64,000 bases of DNA from NCBI RefSeq assembly GCF_000687555.1, contig NZ_JHWJ01000003.1:310001-374000 (forward strand), written 5' to 3'. This document shows positions 18,283 through 27,428 of the stretch, one piece after another. Position numbers and translations under genes: made by a program. The notes under the pieces were generated by a model. That model was not told the DNA's origin. It saw nothing but the letters and a program-made list of their open reading frames with translations, and made no database searches. Source of the stretch: [Clostridium] aerotolerans DSM 5434. Its GTDB lineage: Bacteria > Bacillota > Clostridia > Lachnospirales > Lachnospiraceae. Positions within the stretch are counted from its first letter, which is position 1; every line of letters begins with the position of its first letter.

Positions 18283-19218
18283 ATGGCAAAAAAACGTATT
18301 GTTATGGCGTTGGGACATAATGCTTTGGGAACAAATCTGCCTGAGCAAAAAGAAGCGGTTGGCAAAACTGCCAAGGTAATCGCTGATTTTATTGAAGCCG
18401 GCTGGCAGGTAGCAATCACTCACAGCAACGCGCCCCAGGTTGGCATGATCCACACCGCCATGAATGAGTTTGGCAAGCTGCATGATGGTTATACTTCCGC
18501 CCCCATGTCCGTATGTTCTGCCATGAGTCAGGGCTACATTGGTTATGACCTTCAGAACGGAATACGCGCGGAGCTGTTAAAAAGAGGAATTTACAAGTCA
18601 GTGGCAACGATTTTGACTCAGATGATGGTAAATCCTTATGATGAAGCATTTTACACCCCTATGAAGCCCATTGGCCGTTTTATGTCGGCAGAGGATGCAA
18701 AATCAGAGGAAGAAAAGGGAAATTATGTAGAGGAAGTTCCTGGCAAAGGCTTTCGAAGAGTCGTGGCTTCTCCAAAGCCTGTTTCCATTGTTGAGATCGA
18801 TATCATTAAAGCCATTATGGATGCCGATCAGATCGTGATCGCATGCGGTGGTGGCGGTATCCCGGTCATGGAGCAGGGCTATGTATTAAAGGGAGCCAGC
18901 GCTGTCATTGAAAAGGACCGTGCAGCCGGGCTTCTTGCAAAGGAAATTGATGCCGATGTGCTTATGATCCTTACAAGCGTGGATCATGTGGATTTAAATT
19001 TTGGAAAAGAAAATGAAACTCCAATCAGTCAGATGAATTTAAAAGAGGCTTCTGATTACATTCAGGACGGTCAGTTTGAATCCTCTTCTATGCTTCCAAA
19101 GATTGAAGCTTCTGTTGATTTCATTGAACACGGAAGAAATAGAAAAGCGATTATTACTTCTTTAGAAATGGCTAAGGCAAGCCTTGAAGATAAGGGCGGC
19201 ACCATTATTGCAGAATAA
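18283..19218 (+). CDS. arcC: Carbamate kinase
   Basis: 311 residues, full length for the family. It makes ATP from carbamoyl phosphate and ADP, the last step of arginine, agmatine or purine (allantoin) fermentation. Seen: N-terminal MALGHNALG (the second Gly of the common LGGNAL is His here), IACGGGGIPVM and LMILTSVDHVDLNFG. No arcA, arcB or ptcA gene is nearby, and it is monocistronic with RBS GAGAGGA. Carbamoyl phosphate must come from genes elsewhere. Confidence 0.94.
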   Translation: MAKKRIVMALGHNALGTNLPEQKEAVGKTAKVIADFIEAGWQVAITHSNAPQVGMIHTAMNEFGKLHDGYTSAPMSVCSAMSQGYIGYDLQNGIRAELLKRGIYKSVATILTQMMVNPYDEAFYTPMKPIGRFMSAEDAKSEEEKGNYVEEVPGKGFRRVVASPKPVSIVEIDIIKAIMDADQIVIACGGGGIPVMEQGYVLKGASAVIEKDRAAGLLAKEIDADVLMILTSVDHVDLNFGKENETPISQMNLKEASDYIQDGQFESSSMLPKIEASVDFIEHGRNRKAIITSLEMAKASLEDKGGTIIAE

Positions 19219-19245
19219 TACTTATAAGATAGAATTAAAAATTTT

Positions 19246-19279
19246 GGCAGGGGTATGATACCATATCTCCTGCCTTTTT
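19246..19279 (+). terminator. Terminator after carbamate kinase gene
   Basis: GGCAGG / CCTGCC stem with an inner GGTAT / ATACC, followed by TTTTTC. Confidence 0.8.
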
Positions 19280-19450
19280 CTTATCCTCCCATTTCTACGG
19301 ATATAATCACATTTTACGTTTTTTCTTTCACATTATTATCAAAAACGGTATACCCTCTATAGGTTCTTTGGTTTCTCCATGAAATTATGTCGAATAGGAA
19401 TGCATCTGACTTCATATATTGAAACAAATATACTGACGGAGTTTATCGAT

Positions 19451-20311
19451 ATGAAGTTTCTAAAAAATCTAAAGATAACGGAAAAGATCCGGTCGATTCC
19501 TGTTTCTCCGGAAACGGGCATATGGTCTCTTAAGATTTTTCTCCTGTTTCTCTGTGCTTTTATGGCTGGCCGCATGGGCGCTATGTTTACCTCACATCAA
19601 AAAGCGGTTACAGCGGCCTCTGACGGAAACTGGGGTCTTAGCTTCCAACAGGAAGGCCAACCTCCCGTAGCCAATGCCACCATGGATTATTTAAAACAAT
19701 TTGATTCCTATTACGCTCAGAAAACACCGGATAAAGTCTTATACCTTACCTTTGATGCCGGTTACGAAAACGGCAACACTCCTGCCATACTGGATGCGTT
19801 AAAGAAACACAATGCCCCAGCGACCTTTTTTGTGGTGGGAAACTACATAGAAACCGCACCTGATCTTGTAAAGCGTATGTTAGCAGAAGGCCACACGGTA
19901 GGAAACCACACCTACCATCATCCGGATATGTCTAAGATGTCTTCTAAGGATTCCTTTGAAAAAGAGCTAAAGGATTTAGAGACCTTATACGAAAAAACCA
20001 CAGGACAGCCCATGAAGAAATATTACCGTCCGCCTCAGGGAAAATACAGCGAAGCCAATTTACAGATGGCAAAGGATATGGGATATAAGACCTTTTTCTG
20101 GAGTCTTGCCTATGTTGACTGGTATCAGGATAAACAGCCCTCAAAGGAGGAAGCCTTTAAAAAGCTTCTTGGCAGAATTCATCCCGGTGCCATCATCCTT
20201 CTTCACAGCACTTCCACTACCAACGCTCAGGTTCTTGACGAACTGCTGACCAAATATGAAGAAATGGGTTATAAGTTTAAATCTCTGGATCAGCTGGTGT
20301 CTGAGCAGTAA
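19451..20311 (+). CDS. Polysaccharide deacetylase (PdaA-like)
   Basis: 286 residues from the ATG at 19451 (GGAG nine bases upstream); an ATG at 19379 without RBS would add 24 residues. A membrane anchor lies at residues ~27-44. The NodB domain follows: LTFDAGYENG (motif 1 with Ala in place of the second Asp, as in PdaA-type enzymes), HTYHHPD (metal His pair), RPPQGKYSE and ILLHSTS. PdaA removes the N-acetyl group from muramic acid to allow spore-cortex muramic lactam formation. A sporulation role is plausible but not proven here. Confidence 0.88.
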   Translation: MKFLKNLKITEKIRSIPVSPETGIWSLKIFLLFLCAFMAGRMGAMFTSHQKAVTAASDGNWGLSFQQEGQPPVANATMDYLKQFDSYYAQKTPDKVLYLTFDAGYENGNTPAILDALKKHNAPATFFVVGNYIETAPDLVKRMLAEGHTVGNHTYHHPDMSKMSSKDSFEKELKDLETLYEKTTGQPMKKYYRPPQGKYSEANLQMAKDMGYKTFFWSLAYVDWYQDKQPSKEEAFKKLLGRIHPGAIILLHSTSTTNAQVLDELLTKYEEMGYKFKSLDQLVSEQ

Positions 20312-20328
20312 TCATATCAAATGGATGC

Positions 20329-20362
20329 AAAACGGCCGCTTCTCTTAGGAATCGGCCGCTTT
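20329..20362. terminator. Possible bidirectional terminator between converging genes
   Basis: Two CGGCCG hexamers (20333-20338 and 20353-20358) form a 6-bp stem with a 14-base loop and TTTT on the minus-strand side. It lies at the 3' end of the large minus-strand operon and of the deacetylase gene. The stem is short. Confidence 0.5.
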
Positions 20363-20375
20363 CTATGTACAGGAA

Positions 20376-21128
20376 TCATATGGCATAGTCTCTTGTTATT
20401 TCGTTTTCCCTCATGATATGAGACAGTATGATTTTTTCATAATAGCTCCTGTCATTTCCTGTCACTCTTGGGCGTGGAAGTTCAATGTTTATATCCAGCC
20501 GGATATCATTATCTTCTATAATAATGACCCGGTCTGCCAGCTTCACTGCTTCACTTACGTCATGGGTTACGATAATTGCCGTAAATCCAAGCTCCTTCCA
20601 CAAAGCTTCAATCAGGTCCTGCATCTCCAGTCTTGTTAAAGCGTCAAGAGCTCCTAATGGCTCGTCAAACAAAAGCACCTTGGGATGCCCGGCAAGGGCC
20701 CTGGCAAGGGATACCCTTTGTCTCTGACCTCCGCTTAGTACGTGAGGCCACTGCGTCTCCTTTTCTGACAGACCGACACGTTCCAGAGCCAGCTTTGCCA
20801 GATTTTCGTCATGCTTTGATGCCCCCAGGGTTACATTGTCAATGACTTTTTTCCAGGGAAGGAGTCTGGGTTCCTGAAAGACAAAGCGGATATTGCTGTC
20901 GACTCCTGTCTTTTTTACTCCGTTAATTTTTATTTCCCCTTCTGTTGGAGTTTCCAGTCCCTCCATCAGTCTTAAAAGAGTGCTTTTCCCACAGCCGCTT
21001 TTCCCTACGATTGCAATAAACTCACCTGGTTTTATGGTCAGATTGATGTCTTTTAGTATGGTGTTAACTCCGAATCTTTTCGTAAGGCTTTCAATCTTTA
21101 TCTCATAACCCTCTTGTTTCGTTTCCAT
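20376..21128 (-). CDS. SsuB/TauB-type ABC transporter ATPase
   Basis: 250 residues. Walker [11 protein letters not shown]-loop [11 protein letters not shown], signature [15 protein letters not shown] and Walker [13 protein letters not shown], as in nitrate/sulfonate/taurine importers (FQEPRLLPW is typical). It energises the import system with the two upstream genes. Last gene of the operon starting at 36630, 6 bases after the permease gene. Substrate likely an organosulfonate or similar sulfur compound, by family and context. Confidence 0.92.
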   Translation of the reverse strand: METKQEGYEIKIESLTKRFGVNTILKDINLTIKPGEFIAIVGKSGCGKSTLLRLMEGLETPTEGEIKINGVKKTGVDSNIRFVFQEPRLLPWKKVIDNVTLGASKHDENLAKLALERVGLSEKETQWPHVLSGGQRQRVSLARALAGHPKVLLFDEPLGALDALTRLEMQDLIEALWKELGFTAIIVTHDVSEAVKLADRVIIIEDNDIRLDINIELPRPRVTGNDRSYYEKIILSHIMRENEITRDYAI

Positions 21129-21134
21129 AGAATA

Positions 21135-21899
21135 TCACTCCCTCCATCGAATTAATGTCCTTTCCAACCAGGTGGCTGCAAAATCTGACAGCTTTCCAAG
21201 AATTGCATAGAGTATAATTGCAAGTACGATTTTATCCATCTGCAAAAGTTCTCTGGCGGACATTGCCATATAGCCGATTCCTGCGTCTGTGGCTATCTGT
21301 TCGGAGGCAATTAAAAGCAGCCACATGGTTCCAAGAGAGAGCCTGAGTCCTACCAAAATGGAGGGAAGGGCACCTGGCAGGATAATTTCTGTAAAGATGC
21401 GGATTCTGCCCAGTCCATACACTGCCCCCATTTCCATTAGGCCTTTATCTATGCTTTTAATCCCATGGTAAGTATTGATATAAATGGGGAAAAACACGCC
21501 GAATGCAACCATGTACACCTTGACCCTTTCTCCGATTCCAAACCAGATAATCATCAAAGAGATTGCCGCCAGAACCGGTATGGTCCGAAGCATCTGTATG
21601 GACGTATTTAAGGTCAGATCCAGCAGCTTATTTAAGCCTGTCAGAAATGCCAAGGTCAGACCAATGAGGCCTCCAAGCAAAAGCCCTTTTGCCGCCCTTT
21701 CTGTGCTGACTGATAGATATTCTAACAGCTGGCCGCTTTTTATCATATCCCCTACACGGATGATAACTTTATCAGGGGAAGGCATTAAGGTATTATTCAT
21801 ACCTGGGCGAGTAGATAAATACCACAGGAGCAGAGCGAGTGCCGGTATGATCCATGGGATCCCTAACTTTAATATACTTCCTCTTTGTTTTACCACCAT
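21135..21899 (-). CDS. SsuC/TauC-type ABC transporter permease
   Basis: 254 residues, about six transmembrane helices. The EAA loop (YGLGRIRIFTEIILPGALPSILVGLRLSLG) contacts the ATPase. LLIASEQIATDAGIGYMAMSARELLQMDKI is characteristic of sulfonate/taurine permeases. 14 bases after the binding-protein gene. Confidence 0.92.
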   Translation of the reverse strand: MVVKQRGSILKLGIPWIIPALALLLWYLSTRPGMNNTLMPSPDKVIIRVGDMIKSGQLLEYLSVSTERAAKGLLLGGLIGLTLAFLTGLNKLLDLTLNTSIQMLRTIPVLAAISLMIIWFGIGERVKVYMVAFGVFFPIYINTYHGIKSIDKGLMEMGAVYGLGRIRIFTEIILPGALPSILVGLRLSLGTMWLLLIASEQIATDAGIGYMAMSARELLQMDKIVLAIILYAILGKLSDFAATWLERTLIRWRE

Positions 21900-21913
21900 A
21901 TCTGCATTCCGCC

Positions 21914-23023
21914 TTATTTTAGATTATTCAGAGCTTTTTCGTATATTGGATAAAAAGACTTATCATAAAAGGATGAAACATCTGCTTTTTTATCCAATAC
22001 CTTTAGCTCATAAAAGGAATCCGCAACACTCTGTTCTGAAGAAACGACGTTATCATCAATCCCTATAAAATGATATAAATATCCTCTGTCCTTATAGGTC
22101 CTTTTTAGTAAGTCAAGTGATTCTTCATAGGTGCTTCCCGTAGGCTCTGCCTGTATTTTTGCCCATTCCTCCAAGTGAGTTTCTGCCCATTCATAGCCTT
22201 TTTGAACTCTGGCAAAATAATCGGCGATTGCTTCTGTTTTTTTCTCGTCTTTGAAAGCAGTATTGGATATTTCAAAAGGAAAATTACCGGAAAGGATATT
22301 GACCGCATCCCCTATTGTGACAGCTCCATTGGCTTTTGAAGCATTGATAGAATTTCCATAGCTGGCAAAGGCATCAATCTGACCTCCAATGAGTGCAGTC
22401 ACTCCATCCGCTGTGGTTATTTCCACAGGATCGATATCACTCCAGGACAAACCTTCCTTTTTCAGCATTTCGTTTAAAAAGTAATGGGCCGTCGTATTTT
22501 TTATGTACCCTACTTTTTTCCCTTTTAGATCTGCAATTGAATTGATTCCTGATGTTTTTAACGCCACGACCTCCTGATTCTGAGGGCTGCTGCTGTTGAT
22601 TAAAATGATCTTAAAATTGCCTCCTCCCTGTGCCTGGGAAGCAGCAATTGGAGGAATCTCACTGGTGCCGGTAAAATCAATCTGGTCCGACGCCAATGCC
22701 TCCAGACAGAGATTTCCGCCCTGGAATACAAAGTATTCCACATCGTAACCATCAAAATCATCAAGTCCCGCTGCCTTTAAAAGTGCTTCGTGAACCTTCC
22801 AGCCTGTAATTCCATAACGCAGATGAATCTTTTCCCCGGCTGCTGATTGATCCTTTGGCTGGGACTGAGACTGGGACTGAGACTGGGACTGAGACTGGGA
22901 CTGTGACTGTGTCTGGGCTTCTTGCTTTGCCGGCTCCGTTTGTGCCTTAGGGCCTGATGCTGCTGCACAGCCAGTTAAAAATATTGCCATGGCTGCCGAT
23001 ATGATTGCGATTTTTTTCTTCAT
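21914..23023 (-). CDS. SsuA-type substrate-binding lipoprotein
   Basis: 369 residues. Lipoprotein signal with lipobox FLTGC (C19), then a long Ser-Gln dipeptide linker (about residues 42-56), then an NMT1/OpuAC-like periplasmic-binding fold: LRYGITGWKVHEALLKAAGL, FQGGNLCLEALASDQIDFTGT, LKGKKVGYIKNTTAHYFLNE. Homologues bind aliphatic sulfonates, taurine or nitrate. Inside an operon with a Cys-codon leader, a sulfur substrate is likely. Four bases after the aminotransferase gene. Confidence 0.88.
   Translation of the reverse strand: MKKKIAIISAAMAIFLTGCAAASGPKAQTEPAKQEAQTQSQSQSQSQSQSQSQSQPKDQSAAGEKIHLRYGITGWKVHEALLKAAGLDDFDGYDVEYFVFQGGNLCLEALASDQIDFTGTSEIPPIAASQAQGGGNFKIILINSSSPQNQEVVALKTSGINSIADLKGKKVGYIKNTTAHYFLNEMLKKEGLSWSDIDPVEITTADGVTALIGGQIDAFASYGNSINASKANGAVTIGDAVNILSGNFPFEISNTAFKDEKKTEAIADYFARVQKGYEWAETHLEEWAKIQAEPTGSTYEESLDLLKRTYKDRGYLYHFIGIDDNVVSSEQSVADSFYELKVLDKKADVSSFYDKSFYPIYEKALNNLK
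22859..22911. repeat. 12-bp tandem repeat coding a Gln-Ser linker
   Basis: Four-plus copies of GGGACTGAGACT read on the plus strand. They encode alternating Gln-Ser just after the lipid anchor of the SsuA-like protein. Unit gains or losses keep the reading frame. Confidence 0.8.
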
Positions 23024-23027
23024 TCTC

Positions 23028-24131
23028 TTACTCCTCCTGATTGCGCGTCTCTATTATGTTTTTTTTAAGTATTTCTAAGACCTTAACATTCTCTTCATAA
23101 GTACCCACAGATACCCGTATGAACCCATCAAGGCCAAATTCAGAACCATTTCTTATAATAATGCCATTCTTTAGAAACAGGGCTTCTGCTTCCTCTCCCT
23201 TCATTCCTGCCTGAAACAATATAAAATTTCCATTGGAAGGTATGTATTTTAACCCCAGTCCTTCCAACTCGGAATAGTATAAATGGAGGCTTTTCCTGTT
23301 ATTTTCTAAAACCCTTTGTTTAAAATCCTCATCCTCCAGGCTTACTATGGCAGCCTGCTGAGCAGTATAGCTGACATTTATGGGGTTTCTGATTTTATTG
23401 ATTCTTTGAATCAGGGAACCACTTCCTATGCCATAGCCAATACGGAAGGAAGCCAGCCCGTATAGCTTTGAAAAGGTGCGGAGAAGTATTACATTCTCAT
23501 GGGTTTTGATGATATCTATGGTATTGAAATACTCCTTCTCCACAAAATCAATGTAAGCCTCATCAAGAACGATCAAGATAGATTCTGGAACCTTTTCCAC
23601 AAAGGAAAGTAACGATTCTTTGTCTAAAATGGTACCGGTGGGATTGTTGGGATTGCAGATCCAGATTACCTTTGTTTTATCAGTGATACTTCGTGTAACT
23701 GCTTCTAAGTCGATAGCAAATTCCGTTAAAGGTACTAGTACCGGGATTGCGTTCATCTGCAAGGTCACATTTAAGTACCAGCCAAAGGTGGGATATGGAA
23801 TGATGGATTCTTCTCCCGCCTCCAGATATGCATGAGCGATGAGAGCGATTAGTTCAAAAGAGCCATTTCCAAATACCAGCTGTTCCGGTTCTACTTGATG
23901 AAGCTTACTTAGGGTTTCTCTCAGCTCCGTACAGTTGGGATCTGGATAATAAGACAGCTGGCTGTGCCGATCCTTTAAAAGGTCCGCCACCTTTAAGGAA
24001 CAGCCTAACCGGTTTTCATTTCCCGCTAATTTAATAATTTCAGTCAGACCATATTCCCGTTTCACAGATTCTAAGGATTTAGCCGCCTGGTAAGGGGCGA
24101 TTTTTTCTACTCCGCTTCTTTCCTTAACCAT
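23028..24131 (-). CDS. HisC-like PLP-dependent aminotransferase
   Basis: 367 residues, class I/II fold I aminotransferase close to histidinol-phosphate aminotransferase. KLAGNENRLGCS is the N-terminal motif, WICNPNNPTGT the PLP/substrate loop, LDEAYIDF the Asp that holds the PLP nitrogen, and RTFSKLYGLASFRIGYG carries the Schiff-base Lys and phosphate Arg. No other his genes are near. It overlaps the dehydrogenase gene by 8 bases inside the nitrogenase-like operon. So it probably transaminates an intermediate of that pathway (inference) rather than histidinol phosphate. Confidence 0.85.
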   Translation of the reverse strand: MVKERSGVEKIAPYQAAKSLESVKREYGLTEIIKLAGNENRLGCSLKVADLLKDRHSQLSYYPDPNCTELRETLSKLHQVEPEQLVFGNGSFELIALIAHAYLEAGEESIIPYPTFGWYLNVTLQMNAIPVLVPLTEFAIDLEAVTRSITDKTKVIWICNPNNPTGTILDKESLLSFVEKVPESILIVLDEAYIDFVEKEYFNTIDIIKTHENVILLRTFSKLYGLASFRIGYGIGSGSLIQRINKIRNPINVSYTAQQAAIVSLEDEDFKQRVLENNRKSLHLYYSELEGLGLKYIPSNGNFILFQAGMKGEEAEALFLKNGIIIRNGSEFGLDGFIRVSVGTYEENVKVLEILKKNIIETRNQEE

Positions 24132-25230
24132 AGATTTCTTCCCCTTCCCTTCTGACTGATTTTACATAGGCATCGGCTTCAAATGCAGCATTTACGATGG
24201 CTTTCTCATCAGAATTACCTTCCAATAGTAAAAGGTCAGGAAAAACTTCATGGATTCTGTCAGAAATGATTTGCAGCTTAGCTTCTGCCTGTTCAGAGAT
24301 TCCGATTTCTTCCAGGGTGAAAGCAACCTTAAGCTCCTGAAACTTTCTGACAATCCCTTCGATCTGGTCCTGGGGTTTCTTTTCCAGAATTGCCTGCATG
24401 ATCAGTCCAAAGGCAACCAGCTCTCCATGAAGTGTATTCCGTGTTTCTTTTATGATTCTGGAGGAATGGTAAAAGGGATGGGCAAACCCGGAGAAAGCCT
24501 TATCCCCTACATAGCTTCCCACATTGCCTGCAAGAAAAAGTATGGCATCTACGGTTTTTACTGTTTTCTCATCAATGGATTTATCAATGGAAGCATCAAT
24601 TACTTTTGCTGCGTCCTTCACAAGAAAGTCAAAGGCCAGCTTTGCACTATTAACGGAATTTAAATAAGAAAAGCTGTTTCCCTGATGCACGGCTGTCTCA
24701 TACCATTTTGCAATCGTATCCACTACACCTGCTCTTAAATACCGGACAGGCGCCTTGGCCAGTATGTTGGTATCTGCCACAATCAGCTTTGGTGACTGCT
24801 TATTATGCCTGAAATGGTTGAAATTTCCCTCATCTGTATAAAGTACGGAAAGGGCTGCCCATGCTGCACAGGTGGCAGCAATCGTAGGTACGGATGCCAC
24901 CGGCAGCGAAGAGAGATCACCGGCTGCTTTTACTGTGTCAATGACTCTTCCTCCTCCGACTGCAATCAGAATCTCTATGTCGTTCTCCCTTGCAAGGGCT
25001 GCAATTTCCTCTGCTTTTTGCAAGGTGGGATAGCCTTCAAACTGATACTCCATATAATGGATTCTTTCCACTCCAAGACTTTCGATTACATCATCTTCCG
25101 TAACCTTCCTTGCTGTCTTTGACCATATGATTAGTGTACGCTTTCCATATGGTTTCACCAAAGAACCCAATAATTTGATGGCTCCTGGCTCGCTTATGTA
25201 AATTTCTGGTGTTTTAATTTGCAGCATCAC
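24124..25230 (-). CDS. Iron-containing (GldA-like) alcohol dehydrogenase
   Basis: 368 residues of the Fe-ADH / glycerol dehydrogenase superfamily. The dinucleotide loop is AVGGGRVIDTVKA. Metal ligands are in GVVDTIAKW (Asp), GFAHPFYHSS (His) and TLHGELVAFG (His). VPTIAATCAAWAALSVLYTDEG fits the glycerol-dehydrogenase-like branch with unknown substrates. It would oxidise an alcohol or reduce a carbonyl with NAD(P). It lies 36 bases after the ABC ATPase gene and overlaps the aminotransferase gene. The aminotransferase/dehydrogenase pair suggests processing of an amino or hydroxy acid product. Confidence 0.87.
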   Translation of the reverse strand: MMLQIKTPEIYISEPGAIKLLGSLVKPYGKRTLIIWSKTARKVTEDDVIESLGVERIHYMEYQFEGYPTLQKAEEIAALARENDIEILIAVGGGRVIDTVKAAGDLSSLPVASVPTIAATCAAWAALSVLYTDEGNFNHFRHNKQSPKLIVADTNILAKAPVRYLRAGVVDTIAKWYETAVHQGNSFSYLNSVNSAKLAFDFLVKDAAKVIDASIDKSIDEKTVKTVDAILFLAGNVGSYVGDKAFSGFAHPFYHSSRIIKETRNTLHGELVAFGLIMQAILEKKPQDQIEGIVRKFQELKVAFTLEEIGISEQAEAKLQIISDRIHEVFPDLLLLEGNSDEKAIVNAAFEADAYVKSVRREGEEIYG

Positions 25231-25266
25231 AGTCTCCTTTCGGTTTTTCTGTCAGATTGTATCCAC

Positions 25267-26022
25267 CTAAATGGAATAATTGGGATCCAGGGAAATGATC
25301 CTGGATAAAAACTGTCTGGTCCGCTCCTCCCTGGGATTTGAAAAAATAGCTTCCGGAGTCCCCTCCTCAACCACAACCCCGCCATCCATAAATATGACTT
25401 TGTCAGCCACATCCTGGGCAAAGGACATCTCGTGGGTCACTACGATCATGGTTATTCCCTTTTCTGCCACCCGTTTGATGATGTCAAGTGTCTCACCCAC
25501 AAGCTCAGGATCCAGGGCAGAGGTTGGTTCATCAAAGAGTATCACTTCAGGGTCTAAAACAAATGCCCTGGCAATTCCTACTCTCTGCTGCTGTCCGCCG
25601 GATAACTGTGCAGGATAATAATCGTATCGGTCGGATAATCCCACCCAGTTCAGTGCTTCTTCTGCCTGCTCTCTCGCCTTGGCCTTTGGTACACGTCTTG
25701 CTGTCACCAGGCCCTCCATCACATTTTCAATGGCCGTCTTATTGGCAAACAGATTGTAGTTTTGAAACACAAATGCGGTCTTCCTTCTTATATTTAAAAT
25801 CTCCTTTTTCCCTGCCCTCTTTAAGTCCACCTCCGTATCACCAATGGTAAGTCTTCCGCTGTCTGCATTTTCAAGAAAATTGATACAGCGAAGCAGGGTA
25901 GTTTTGCCTGATCCGCTGGGGCCTAGTATAACCACCACCTGACCGTCTTCTACCTTTACCGATACGTCCTTAAGGACCAGATGCTTTCCAAACTCTTTTT
26001 TGATATTTTTCACTTCAATCAT
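25267..26022 (-). CDS. Polar amino-acid ABC transporter ATPase (TcyN/GlnQ-type)
   Basis: 251 residues. Walker [34 protein letters not shown] signature, Walker [19 protein letters not shown] and switch His VVTHEMSF are all typical of PAAT-family ATPases. [18 protein letters not shown] is the usual insert. It overlaps the permease gene by 8 bases. With 26015-28256 it makes a complete cystine/polar amino acid importer embedded in the nitrogenase-like operon. Confidence 0.93.
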   Translation of the reverse strand: MIEVKNIKKEFGKHLVLKDVSVKVEDGQVVVILGPSGSGKTTLLRCINFLENADSGRLTIGDTEVDLKRAGKKEILNIRRKTAFVFQNYNLFANKTAIENVMEGLVTARRVPKAKAREQAEEALNWVGLSDRYDYYPAQLSGGQQQRVGIARAFVLDPEVILFDEPTSALDPELVGETLDIIKRVAEKGITMIVVTHEMSFAQDVADKVIFMDGGVVVEEGTPEAIFSNPREERTRQFLSRIISLDPNYSI

Positions 26023-26725
26023 AAAGATTCCTCCTGAATTTACCGGTATACTTCTTTAACTTCTGGGCCAGACCTTCCACAACTGCCGTAAATGCCCAGT
26101 AAATCATTGCGGCAGCGGCATACCCTTCGAAAAATGCATAGGTTCTGGAGCTTGGTATTGTTGCACCCGCCACGATTTCCACAATGCCGATAGCCATAAC
26201 AACGGAAGAAGCTTTAATCAGTCCTACCACATTGTTAATCAGCATGGGAATGGCCACTGGAATCATCTGGGGGATAATGATTCTTACTATCGTCTGGACC
26301 TTTGTAAGCCCCACGGAATCACCAGCCTCATTCTGCCCTTTATCAATGGAGAGAAGGGCTCCCCGGATTGCCTCTGATATGGAACAGACAGACGTCAGGC
26401 TTAAAGCAAATATTCCCACCCAGATGTTATTTACATCGGAAACCTCACTTTTAAGATGGAGAAAGGCTGCCAGGTCGTTAAATTTCAGCATAAATATCAG
26501 ATTATAGATCATAAGAGCCACAACAATAGGAACTCCCTGATAAACAGTGACGAATAATGCCAATAGCGAGCCTATGACTGGTACTTTGTATACACGTACC
26601 AGTGCAATCAGAGTTCCCAGACTCAAACCGATCACCAATGGAATGAATACCAGTCTTAAGGTATTTGGCAGATAGATAAGACCATATATCAGACTTTCTT
26701 TAAAATGATCCAGGTTAAAATTCAT
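26015..26725 (-). CDS. Polar amino-acid ABC permease (TcyM/L-type)
   Basis: 236 residues, five membrane helices. N-terminal [20 protein letters not shown] and EAA loop [31 protein letters not shown] are PAAT/HisM family. The pair resembles the TcyL/TcyM permeases of B. subtilis sulfur-compound uptake, by my recollection of the family. Overlaps both neighbours by a few bases. Confidence 0.9.
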   Translation of the reverse strand: MNFNLDHFKESLIYGLIYLPNTLRLVFIPLVIGLSLGTLIALVRVYKVPVIGSLLALFVTVYQGVPIVVALMIYNLIFMLKFNDLAAFLHLKSEVSDVNNIWVGIFALSLTSVCSISEAIRGALLSIDKGQNEAGDSVGLTKVQTIVRIIIPQMIPVAIPMLINNVVGLIKASSVVMAIGIVEIVAGATIPSSRTYAFFEGYAAAAMIYWAFTAVVEGLAQKLKKYTGKFRRNLYD

Positions 26726-27423
26726 CCGATTTCCTCTTTTCCATAGTTCATTTTATTGTTTAACCGAAAGAACACCAGCCTGACAGAAAGGCTAATAACA
26801 ATATAGATAATTACCACTAACACATAAGCTTCCAGTACGTGCTTTGTGGCGGTGCCAATGGTCTTTGCTCTTCCCATGATATCAGTGACTCCAATCAGGA
26901 ATACAAGGGAGGAATTTTGGAACAGACCCACCAGATCTGATCCAAAGGGAGGCAGAGCCGTCTTAACCATCTGAGGCAATACGATCCGGTAAAATGTCTG
27001 AAATTCCGTAAGTCCTGCGCTTAAGCCAGCTTCTGTCTGCCCATAGGGAATGGAGGTGATGGCACTGTAAAAAATAGCGGAAAGAAATGCCCCCTGATTG
27101 AGAATAAAGGTTACATAAGCAAAATTAACTGCCCCCCACTCCCGGTTTATCTTCGTTCCAAGAACAGGGTCTAAAAGTGCCGGGATCCCATAATACACCA
27201 GCATCAGCTGTACCAGCATGGGTGTTCCTCTCATAAAGGATACATAGACTTTGACCAATTGACTTAATCCCGGTATTTTCTTTATCTGAACCAGAACGAT
27301 GACCATTCCAAGAAGAACTCCAAAAACAGTTGCATAGACCACAATGGAAAAGGTAACTGACAGGTACGGAAGAATCTTAGGAATATTTTCGTAAAACCGA
27401 TCCCAGGCAAACAGTTTCCCCAT
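26722..27423 (-). CDS. Polar amino-acid ABC permease (TcyL-type)
   Basis: 233 residues, five membrane helices. LPYLSVTFSIVVYATVFGVLLGM, then FMRGTPMLVQLMLVYYGIP and the EAA loop GQTEAGLSAGLTEFQTFYRIVLPQMVKTALP. Forms a heterodimeric channel with the next gene product. Five bases after the binding-protein gene. Confidence 0.9.
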   Translation of the reverse strand: MGKLFAWDRFYENIPKILPYLSVTFSIVVYATVFGVLLGMVIVLVQIKKIPGLSQLVKVYVSFMRGTPMLVQLMLVYYGIPALLDPVLGTKINREWGAVNFAYVTFILNQGAFLSAIFYSAITSIPYGQTEAGLSAGLTEFQTFYRIVLPQMVKTALPPFGSDLVGLFQNSSLVFLIGVTDIMGRAKTIGTATKHVLEAYVLVVIIYIVISLSVRLVFFRLNNKMNYGKEEIG

Positions 27424-27428
27424 ATGAA

